DNA of 64,000 nucleotides from Halichoerus grypus (lineage: Eukaryota; Chordata; Mammalia; Carnivora; Phocidae). A program made the translations under genes and the position numbers. Location of the stretch: the NCBI RefSeq assembly GCF_964656455.1, contig NC_135714.1:58305850-58369849 (forward strand), given 5' to 3'. Positions 55,912 to 64,000 of this stretch are shown here, one piece after another (the first letter of the stretch is position 1; the number at the start of each line of letters is the position of its first letter). Under the pieces are notes generated by a model. The model was not told the DNA's origin. It worked only from the letters and a program-made list of their open reading frames with translations, and searched no databases.

Positions 55912-56017
55912 GCCACAGAAGCTCTCTGTCCAACAGAAGTCCCTTGGGACAGCAGAGCTCACCAGCATCTGGGACAAGAGCCAGGGAGAAACCAGAACGA
56001 AGGCACCTTGTGTCAAC

Positions 56018-58224
56018 ATGACTTCCAAGCTGGCTATTGCTCTCTTGGCAGTTTTCCTGCTTTCTGCAGCTCTGTGCGAAGGTAAGCAGACTTTTCTGGT
56101 CCACGGAGTTTTCCTGTGTCTAAATGTGATCCTCAGATAGCAAGATTGCCCTTAATGCTTTAATAGCAAACATCCTTTTTATTCAAGTAAAGGAAATAAT
56201 ATTTGCAGTCACTTAATGTTAAATTGAAGCTTTAATTGTTTAGGTTTTATCTCTACAATACTTAGAAAAGTATAAAGTTTGATTAATAGAGACACCCCGT
56301 TCCTATTTTTCATACTCCATAGGATGCGTACATATAAATGCATTAATATAAATCTGCAATTTAGAATTATCTTTTTTTAAAAGATGTATTTATTTATTTT
56401 TAGAGAGTGAGAGAGAGAGTGTGTGGGAGAAGAGGCAGAGGGAGAGGGAGAGAGAGAGAATCTCAAGCAGACTCCACGCTGAGCGAGGAGCCAGATGCAG
56501 GGCTCAATCTCACGACCCTGAGATCATGACCGGAGCCAAAATCAAGAGTCGGATGCTTAACCAACTGAGCCATCCAGGCGCCCCTAGAGTATATCTTATG
56601 AGGGGCCACAATTACCCATATTATTTATTAATATCGAGGGAGGTAACTCGGGTAACTTTACTCCCCGTGCAGTTTTATTGACAAGCTTCAGACGCTATCA
56701 TTTCCTCTTGGATTTAAAGACACCCTGACAAACTGTAAATCTTCTTGGATCCCTCCCATGAAAGAAATACAGTTGGAAATGTTTGTTTTTACATTTTTTT
56801 TCTTTTCCATTGAGCATTACAGATTTTGCTAAGACAGGAGACATCTTTGTGAAACTTATATATTTCTATTAATTCTTTCTGAAGGCAATTTCTCTGTGGT
56901 TGAATCTTAGTTTACATACTATAAATAGCATTGTGGTATCACAGAAGATTACACAATATCAACTAGAAGAAAAAGTACCGTAAGGATGTCAACATTTCAC
57001 AAAGACAACTCCAAGTCTTTATGAAGGAAGTCAATCAATGCTGTCATTAATGACAGCTGTTGTTTTTTTAATTGAACTTAGGGGCTAGGAGAATATCCAG
57101 GCTTCTCCCTCAAGAATGACTTTACTAAAGAGGTGATGTTTACCAAACATACAGTCACCATATTATCAGGTGGGAATTAAGGAGAGAGTAGCTAGCAGAG
57201 CCATGTTTGGGATGAAGTTAATCCTTGTTTTTATTATTTTTTCACAGCCGCAGTTCTGTCAAGAATGAGTTCAGAACTTCGATGCCAGTGCATAAATACT
57301 CACTCCTCGCCTTTCCATCCCAAATATATCAAAGAACTGAGAGTAATTGACAGTGGCCCACATTGTGAAAACTCAGAAATCATGTAAGTACTTTCAAAAG
57401 TGATTAGATATGTTAACTCCAGCAAACCTATAACGGAGGAAGGTGGAAGTATCCAGCAAAGTTCTAGGTACAGGAATACCGTAGTGGGCAGAACAGAAAA
57501 GAAAGATTCTTTGTCTCCATGGCATTTAAATATGGTAACTTCCATGCCTCGTAACTAAAAACGACTTGGACTCAGATTTTATGCTCGTACTTCAGGAACC
57601 ACAAACTGAAGGGGAAAGGGATGTCTGAAACCTGCTAAGTACTGATTTAATCATATCTCTCTCATTTCAGTGTAAAGCTTGTCAATGGAAAAGAGGTGTG
57701 CCTGGACCCCAAGGAAAAATGGGTACAGAAGGTTGTGCAGATATTTTTGAAGAGGTAAGTTGTGTTTTTTGGTTTGTTTGTTTGTTTGTTTGATTCTTCA
57801 TTTATCCTGAGACATACAGTCTAAAAGTTAGCCTATAAATTTTCTGTTGCTGCTGGAATTCTACTCTTTTGGGGATCTGCCCTTTTGATTAAAAAAAAAA
57901 GAAGTAGCAATAGTGAATTAGTTGTATTCTTGCCTGGGAAGACCATACATCTCAGTTTGACCAGGGAACTCTGGGCTTATGCCTGTGCCCTGTATCACTG
58001 GTATGGTTCCCTTTCATTCTCAGAAGAGTCCTGGCTTGGATGATAACTTATCTGTCTCTCTATTCATAGTTGCAAATTAGGATACTTCTAACACATGAAT
58101 ATCTAAGATTATTCATTTCCCTCGTAAATATATATTCAAGAACAATACTTTCCTCCTTATTAGAACACTGTTAATTAATTTTTTTATTTTATTTATTTTC
58201 AGGGCTGAGAAACAGGAACCATGA
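56018..58224 (+). CDS. CXCL8: interleukin-8 (CXC chemokine ligand 8), four coding exons
   Basis: CXCL8 is a secreted ELR+ CXC chemokine that attracts and activates neutrophils through CXCR1 and CXCR2. Coding segments are 56018-56081, 57248-57383, 57671-57754 and 58203-58224, 306 bases and 101 residues plus TGA. All introns begin GT and end AG (1166, 287 and 448 bp). The start ATG has A at -3. Residues 1-22 or so form the signal peptide ([20 protein letters not shown]). The ELR motif is at residues 31-33, directly before the CXC pair C34-Q-C36. C61 and C77 complete the two family disulphides. The C-terminal helix is about residues 82-98 and the protein ends AEKQEP. Length and exon sizes (64, 136, 84 and 22 coding bases) agree with mammalian CXCL8. 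Intron 1 holds an antisense SINE (56374-56584). Intron 3 starts with a TTTG run. No damage is seen. Confidence 0.98.
56374..56584 (-). repeat. carnivore tRNA-Lys SINE in CXCL8 intron 1
   Basis: Antisense copy: TTAAAAGATGTATTTATTTATTTTTAGAG to CCATCCAGGCGCCCC. The near-duplication TAGAATTATCTT / TAGAGTATATCTT lies at 56362-56373 and 56585-56597. It lies about 290 bp after the exon 1 donor. Confidence 0.93.
57768..57793 (+). repeat. (TTTG)n run in CXCL8 intron 3
   Basis: GGTTTGTTTGTTTGTTTGTTTG begins about 15 bases after the exon 3 donor. Confidence 0.85.
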
Positions 58225-58337
58225 AACAAATAAACACATTCTCCATGGTTTCCAAGAATTCCTCAGTAAAGATGCCAATGAGACTTCAAAGAAATCTACT
58301 TCAGCACTTCATGTTCCGTGTGGGTCTGGTGTGGGGT

Positions 58338-58515
58338 GGGCAGATAAAATACAATATGCCCAGTTAGATTTGAATATTAAGTAAAACAATGAATAGTTTT
58401 CTTCCAATGTCTCATATACATTGTCCTATGCAATATCTAGGCACTCTTCTATTAAAAATATTATTCATTGTTTACTGTAAATTCAAATTTAGCTGAAAAT
58501 CCTGGATATATTTTG
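58338..58515 (+). repeat. palindromic transposon-like element in the CXCL8 3' UTR, copy 1
   Basis: The left arm (58341-58400: 'GATAAAATACAATATGCCCAG', 'ATTTGAATATTAAG', 'CAATGAATAGTTTT') is the inverted complement of the right arm (58453-58512: 'TATTATTCATTG', 'TAAATTCAAATTTAGCTG', 'CCTGGATATATTTTG'). This layout fits a non-autonomous palindromic DNA element. The human CXCL8 3' UTR carries similar sequence as I remember it, so the insertion would be ancient. Confidence 0.65.
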
Positions 58516-58714
58516 TTGTTGTTACATCGTTCCACCCCAGCCTGCTGGCCAGGATGCACCAGTCCCTGTTCAACTTTGTCTTGGTTTCTTCTTTATTCCT
58601 CAACTGGAGAAAAAGTATCAGCCACCATCCTACCTCACAGAGATGTGAGGACATGTGGAAGCACTTTAACTTTTTCTCATGTTGTCTGAATTATGTTCAA
58701 GTGAAACTTGTTTG

Positions 58715-58745
58715 CTTATTTATTATTTATATATTTATTTAAGAA
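58715..58745 (+). promoter_or_regulatory. CXCL8: AU-rich mRNA-decay element (ARE) of CXCL8
   Basis: Four AUUUA pentamers lie within 24 bases (58718, 58725, 58733 and 58737), two of them overlapping. The nonamer UUAUUUAUU is at 58716-58724. In other mammals this class of element binds TTP/ZFP36 and HuR to control CXCL8 mRNA lifetime. Confidence 0.85.
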
Positions 58746-58883
58746 ATAAATATAGGGATATGTGTGCATAAATTTGGAAAAATGGGAAAGGAAGTATTGT
58801 TGATAGGCTGGTAGAATGATGGTAGTGAATTTATATTTATTTTAATATTAAATGATGTTATATTAGAGAACTATTTTGAACAA

Positions 58884-59002
58884 GGTTGCCAGATTTAGCA
58901 AAATTAAAAACAGACACCCAATTAATTTTGAATTCAGACAATGGCTAATTTTTTAGTATATCATTATTTATCTGAAATTTTCATTGAACTGGCAATCCTA
59001 TT
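58884..59002 (+). repeat. palindromic transposon-like element in the CXCL8 3' UTR, copy 2
   Basis: 'GTTGCCAGATTTAGCAAAATT' and 'CAATTAATTTTGAATTCAGAC' are inverted against 'TTTATCTGAAATTTTCATTGAACTGGCAATCC'. It is the same type as the first copy, with a shorter centre. Confidence 0.6.
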
Positions 59003-59425
59003 TTTGATATTCCCAGTCTTGTCTTATCACAGGCAGCCTTGTTGTGCAGTGCTGTGTTGAATCATCAGAACCCTGAGTTAGAATTGTTTCTCAAAACAGC
59101 AAAAATTCAACAGGCAATGTTAACAAAGTAATTTCTTGCTAGATAAAACTTATTTATCATTTACAAATGGATTCTAATAATTTCACTTAAATTATTGTGT
59201 TTTTAAACACTGACTTTATTTTTTGACTTTAAAATGCTTTTATGTGTTCCCAAAGAGACTTTTTTCTGTTTTTGATGTATGGAAATATAGATGTAACCAT
59301 AAAATATTTAAAATAAAACTTCTTGTCAAAGTCATCAGGTGTTTATTTTTCTTTGATAGTTTTGAAAGTTATTGTTTTATATCTTTTTACATTAAAAATA
59401 CTTTGAGTTAAAAAACATAAATTCT

Positions 59426-59620
59426 GGGGTGCCTGGGTGGCTCAGTCATTAAGCCTCTGCCTTCGGCTCAGATCATGATCCCAGGGTCCTGGATCCAGCC
59501 CCGCATTGGGCTCCCTGCTCCACAGGAAGCCTGCTTCCCCCTCTCCCACTCCCCCTGCTTGTGTTCCCTCTCTCTCTGTGTCTCTCTCTGTGAAATAAAT
59601 AAATAAAATCTTAAAAAAAA
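59426..59620 (+). repeat. carnivore tRNA-Lys SINE (younger), upstream member of a tandem pair
   Basis: GGGGTGCCTGGGTGGCTCAG runs to AAATAAATAAATAAAATCTTA. The duplication AAAACATAAATTCT is before it at 59412-59425 and AAAACACATGAATTCT is after it at 59621-59636. Confidence 0.94.
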
Positions 59621-59637
59621 AAAACACATGAATTCTT

Positions 59638-59830
59638 GGGGCACCTGGGTGGCTCAATCAGTTAAGTGTCTCAGTCTTGATTTCAGCTCAGGTCACGATC
59701 TCAGGATCATGAAATCAAGCCCCATGTAGCTTTCCACATTCTGTGTGGAGTCTGCTTGGGATTCTCTCTCTCCCTCTGCTTCTATCCCCTGGTTCTCTCT
59801 CTCTCTCTCAAAATAAATAAATAAAATCTA
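59638..59830 (+). repeat. carnivore tRNA-Lys SINE (older subfamily), downstream member of a tandem pair
   Basis: GGGGCACCTGGGTGGCTCAATC continues into 'TCTCAGTCTTGATTTCAGC' and 'TGTGTGGAGTCTGCTTGGG', with the tail AAATAAATAAATAAAATCTAAC. Right flank AAACATAAATGCTT repeats the same target sequence. Confidence 0.94.
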
Positions 59831-59844
59831 ACAAACAAACATAA

Positions 59845-61678
59845 ATGCTTCCCTTAGCATTTTGTATATTATGTGGAAAATTACAAACCTCTGTAGAAAA
59901 ACAGGTATCTTTTCCAGAGATGGGTTACAAACAGTAGTCCCTTCCACAGAATGATGGAAATTTTCTCACCCCCCCACCTTGTATTCCATTTTGCTAATAA
60001 GGCTGACTTCAGATTTTTAATTAACCAACCCAGGTGTTTGTACAGCTTAGCACAGCTGAGCACTCAGTGAAAGAGGGAAGTGAATACTCTTTACAAAGCA
60101 CTTCTCTGCTCATTGAGGAGTAAAACAGACACATATGAGATGAGGAAGCTTGAATATGATTAAAGACCAAGCATATCTGTAAATAATTCAAACAAAACTC
60201 TTAAAAGTAAAAATTACAATAGTTTGACTAAAATACTCAATGGAGAAGTTTTATACCAGAATAGACACAGCTGAAAAGAAAATCGGAGATCCAGGAACTA
60301 AAACAAAAGGACTTTATCTGGAATTCACATCAGAATGATAAAGAGGTAGTAAATAGGAAAAAGTAATGAAAAGACATGGCGGATTTGGGGATAAGGTCTT
60401 ACCAATGTCTAGTTGGATTTTTACAGGTGGAGGAGAAAGGAAAGGGTCAGAGACATTTGAAGTGACAATGACTGAAAACTTACCACATGATGAAGAACAA
60501 CAATCCATAGTTTCAAGAAATCCAACTTATCAATGCCTAACTTTACATTTCTAGTCAAAAAAGATGGATCTTAGAACTTTGATTCACACTTATCTACCTC
60601 CCAGCTCATTTACTATTGCTTTTGGGTATTTTAAGTCCACTTTCTTTTAAAGCTCCGCGATGTTGAGGGAGGAAGTGTCCTCTCCTATTTTCTCACTCAT
60701 TGGTTCACATTGCAACCTGCTTTTGCTATGTCATTTAGCTCCTTATAACTACTCAGGTACCTGCAGCTCCCATTTTTTCCATGGGTCAACATTATCTGCA
60801 GTGTGGAGCACAAAGCCCATTCTTTCTCTCTTCTAATTCCCAATATACTTCCTTACAAAACTGTGCAGCATAATAACATTAATGAAAGATTTATGAGTAA
60901 TGCACAACCAGGAACCAACCGGAAATTCAACCTTGGTACTCACCATTCCTAAAAATATTGTTTCCCTCTCGAGGTGATTTCTCCCTGCCTCTATTTCTTC
61001 TCAGATCCTGTTAGAGGGCCTCTTCTTCCTCAGAGTTCTGCCCGAGTTTCATATCCACGTTGTCCTCCGCAGATTCAAGTTCCCTTGGCTTACCACCCTT
61101 TGCAGTCTCTCATCGTGCAGATCTCATATAAATAAATGTGAATTTATATGAGTAAATAAAACAGATAGCAGAGAAGAAATTTTAACAAAATGTTCATAGG
61201 AAAGATACAGGATTTTTCAGAAGCAGATAGCAAAGAGTTATCTAACCTAACTCGAGTAGGCTTCACTGAGAAAATCTAAACTAGAGTCTGAACGGTGAGT
61301 AGGAGTTAGCTACACAAAGGGAAGAAGGATGCGTGGGGAAGGGTGGTCTAGACATCGGGGGAGAAGTAATTTGTAGCAAGAACATGTCACAAATTGAGAA
61401 GTGAAATAATTTCAGTGTGGGTAGAGTTTGGCATGAAGCAAAACAAATACTAACAGATCAAGCTATACTAAATGGACTATGGAATCTTGAAAGGGCTTAG
61501 ATTTGGAATTGAAAACTTCTAGTAGATTCCAATTACTCTCATTTTAAATTGTGAACCTTACGGGCTGTTCTTCCTGGGTCTCCTCCCAAAAGGAAGTGAG
61601 AAACCATAAAAAAAAAAAAAAATTCAAAAGTCTGATCTTGGGGGATTTTTAATGCTATTTGTATTATTAATTTGATTA
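59845..61678. other. CXCL8 downstream flank, no gene seen
   Basis: No gene was recognised. The A-run at 61608-61621 is the only clear low-complexity element. Next CXC chemokine genes, if present as in other mammals, lie beyond the window. Confidence 0.4.
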
Positions 61679-61890
61679 GAGACAATAATAAAGTGCTCAC
61701 CTTAAACCTGCATTAATTGTAAAATACATACATAGTACATTCAACAAGCAAAATTGACTAATTTTCATAATTGCTATTTTGGGTTGGTTTGTTTTTTTGC
61801 TAAAAATGCATCAAGAAATAGATTCATAGGTTAAAGTTACCTAAGCAGAATCTTTTATTCTCAAGATTTTGATAAATAAGTAGATAATAT
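61679..61890 (+). repeat. diverged direct repeat, copy A
   Basis: 'GAGACAATAATAAAGTGCTC', 'ATTGTAAAATACATACATAG', 'TAATTTTCATAATTGCT' and 'ATTCATAGGTTAAAGTTACCTAAGCAGAATC' are matched by copy B about 910 bp downstream. Confidence 0.8.
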
Positions 61891-62145
61891 GAATCATCAA
61901 AGCACCCCCAACTTTGTACAAAACCTCTTACTGTGTTAAGTACACATTGTTAATATGATCAGTGTCCAACATTGAAAGCCAGCTGAAGACATCTGCACCA
62001 ATCTGGTAAATCTTAATAATGACTACTTCTCAAAAAAATCTACGTTTTAATTTCATCTCTAGTGCCTTTAAAATGTGCTAAAGGATTTTCTCCACTTTCT
62101 CATCTATGCTGTCATTGCTATAGGACAGCAAAAGTATTCCATCAA

Positions 62146-62230
62146 GGGGCACCTGGCTGACTCAGTCGGTTAAGCATCTGCCTTCCACTCAGGTCATGAT
62201 CTCAGGGTCCTGGGATTGAGCCCCAGCTCC
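62146..62230 (+). repeat. 5' fragment of a carnivore tRNA-Lys SINE
   Basis: GGGGCACCTGGCTGACTCAG runs to GGGTCCTGGGATTGAGCCCC and then stops. There is no pyrimidine-rich body or A tail. It lies between the two copies of the direct repeat. Confidence 0.85.
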
Positions 62231-62588
62231 ACATCAGATCAAACTAGAGATTAGGCATCGTGTAAACAAGCCAAAAAAGAACAATGTAAAAGAATAAGAG
62301 AAAGAAAAAGAAATAAGAGAGTAAGAATGAGAGAGAAGGAAAAGCCAGTCAATTTGCTGAACTGAAAATTTTTGCTTTATTTTGCATAAGTGATATTAGT
62401 AAAATTATGTATACAGACATGGGTTTTATTTGTATAGACACAGACTTAGACACAAACTCTAACATGCAATCTATTACTCCATAACTTTAATCCACTTTTG
62501 TGGAATACAAATTACAAATCTAATTTTACCAAGTAGAAACACAAATGTAAATACATAGACACACACACACAAAATAAAAAGATATGGA

Positions 62589-62797
62589 GAGATAATAATA
62601 AAGTGTTCCTTAAAACTGCATGAGTTGTAAAATACTATGATACATAATACATCATATGTACAACATACAAAATCAAATAATTTTCATAATTGCTGTGTGT
62701 TTGCTAGAAATGTACCAAAACATGGATTCATAGGTTAAAATTACCTAAGCAAACTCCTTTATTATCAAGATTTTGACAAAGCAGCAGATAATAATTT
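62589..62797 (+). repeat. diverged direct repeat, copy B
   Basis: 'GAGATAATAATAAAGTGTTC', 'GTTGTAAAATACTATGATAC', 'AATAATTTTCATAATTGCTG' and 'ATTCATAGGTTAAAATTACCTAAGCAAACTC' parallel copy A, with several small indels. Confidence 0.8.
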
Positions 62798-63791
62798 CCT
62801 ACTATAATACATCTGTTTTGCCATCCAGGCTATGTTTGAAAACTTAAGAAGATAAGATAAAAAAGTTTTGCTTTTGGTTTGTGGTAGAAATATAACAAAC
62901 AAAAATTGCTTAAGACTGTATTAACCCTGCAAAAACAAAAGAAAGCTTAAAAAGCAATAATTTCTCCATTACTCACTTAAAAAAAAAAGAAACAGCAGCA
63001 AGCAATTGCCCCACGTTCAGTAACCATCAGCTGAATTTGCAGAGATCACAGAAAACAGATAGGGAAATTTTCAATGTAACACAGTAAATACCAAGCTGTT
63101 TTGTTTCCTCAAGATTTACAGATGGAGCAATCAGGAATTCTCCAAAAGATTACTTAAGGGTCAAAGAACCCAACTCCCGTGAGGGAGGAAAGAGGGCTTT
63201 CTACACTTTTTGCACTCCCATAGATAAAAATCAAGTTGGGTAAATATTATTGTTACAAGACTTTCCAACATCTTTTAGTAAGCTGATAGACTTAAAAGAA
63301 GAGTATGTTGGAAAATTAAGATGGGAAACATTTGCAGATATTTCCACATAAAGTCTGCTTCAGACCTATCTAGAGAATGTTCTGATAGCTGTGTAAAAAA
63401 TCATGGTGCTTGGGCTGAAGATCTATCTTAATATAGCTAGCATTTCTATTTCATAGGGCACGATTTAGCTCATGTTTTCATCATGTTATGACGTGGTTCT
63501 TTTCATTGTCTGCATCTTCAATTAATTTGCCGTTCATCCCATGCTGTTCAAAATACCTTCGCATTTATATTTTTAGTGTTTCCCTAAATGAAATGCTTAT
63601 GGGAAAGCATGCTAGGAGATACCTCTGCCTGGATTTACGTTTTCTTTATGCTTCCAAAGGTTTTCACCGGGCCCCTTACAGGAATCCCATATGGAGACAT
63701 GTTTTATTAAAGTCACAACTTGTTTCTGCTTAGGTCTCTACTGGTCTCCAGGAGCCTTATCATGATTTATGTGAGTCAGCCTGCTACCAAC
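62798..63791. other. intergenic sequence, no gene seen
   Basis: A-rich and AT-rich sequence. The open frame at 63488-63733 shows no recognisable product. Confidence 0.4.
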
Positions 63792-63803
63792 TTTCCACAC
63801 TAG

Positions 63804-63996
63804 CTTTTTTTTTTTTAATGTTTTATTTATTTATTTATTCATGAGAGTCAGAGAGAGAGAGAGAGAGAGAGAGGCAGAGGGAGAAGCAGGCTCCCCGCTG
63901 AGCAGGGAGCCTGATGTGGGACTCGATCCCAGGACCCTGGGATCATGACCTGAGCCGAAGGCAGACGCTTAACCATCTGAGCCACCCAGGCGCCCC
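63804..63996 (-). repeat. carnivore tRNA-Lys SINE, antisense, at window end
   Basis: T run, AATGTTTTATTTATTTATTTATTC, then GCCACCCAGGCGCCCC. The window ends with TTCC, which fits the start of a duplication of TTCCACACTAGC (63792-63803). Confidence 0.93.
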
Positions 63997-64000
63997 TTCC

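Larger units (their letters stand above)
58225..59338 (+). other. CXCL8: CXCL8 3' untranslated region
   Basis: The 3' UTR follows the TGA at 58222-58224. It includes an AU-rich element at about 58715-58745, an inner AATAAA at 58745 and a last AATAAA at about 59312. The end is placed near 59338 by the phrase 'TTCTTGTCAAAGTC', which resembles the mRNA end of other mammalian CXCL8 genes. Two palindromic repeat-like segments, 58338-58515 and 58884-59002, sit inside it. The 3' end position is an inference. Confidence 0.8.

Noticed and set aside
55726..56104. Minus-strand open frames of 100 and 122 residues over the CXCL8 promoter and exon 1
   Set aside because: They are shadows of CXCL8 exon 1 and its promoter, with no family resemblance.
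1..64000. CRISPR arrays, bacterial operons, phage or plasmid features
   Set aside because: The repeat content and intron-containing chemokine gene show mammalian nuclear DNA. No regularly spaced repeat array is present.

Overview
This window is mammalian nuclear DNA, most likely from a caniform carnivore of the arctoid branch (bear, seal or mustelid group). The main evidence is about twenty copies of the carnivore tRNA-Lys-derived SINE (head GGGGCGCCTGGGTGGCTCAG, tail AAATAAATAAATAAAATCTT plus poly-A) on both strands. Most are flanked by clear target-site duplications. The copies do not read like the dog SINEC_Cf or the cat subfamilies as I remember them. The species cannot be fixed from the sequence alone.

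The only functional protein-coding gene I can support is CXCL8 (interleukin-8), on the + strand. Its four exons lie between 56018 and 58224, with a recognisable AP-1 / C/EBP-like / NF-kB / TATA promoter just upstream and a long AU-rich 3' UTR ending near 59338. Exon-intron boundaries are canonical and the 101-residue reading frame is intact. Intron 1 carries an antisense SINE. The 3' UTR contains two palindromic transposon-like segments on either side of the AU-rich destabilising element.

The largest other feature is a full-length processed retrocopy of RAP1GDS1 (SmgGDS), 17154-20812. It has 5' UTR, a complete 607-codon frame, about 1.75 kb of 3' UTR, a poly-A tail and a target-site duplication. 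The frame has no frameshift but is closed by four nonsense substitutions.

The remaining sequence is ordinary carnivore intergenic DNA. From 1 to 17 kb it holds several L2 fragments, mostly in minus orientation, a possible solo LTR and a pyrimidine-only tract (14.1-14.35 kb). From 20.8 to 43 kb it holds scattered MIR, L2, MER5A-like and SINE copies, several of them nested. From 41.8 to 45.8 kb there are three L1 3' ends in the same orientation. From 52.7 to 54.25 kb there is a Tigger1 (pogo-type DNA transposon) fossil split by a SINE. Downstream of CXCL8 are a tandem SINE pair sharing one target site and a diverged direct repeat of about 210 bp (61.68 and 62.59 kb).

In mammals the region upstream of CXCL8 is, from general knowledge, a gene-poor interval between RASSF6 and the CXC chemokine cluster, which fits the lack of other genes here. 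I found no convincing previously undescribed system. The findings are local curiosities and testable points about retrocopies, repeat exaptation and CXCL8 regulation.
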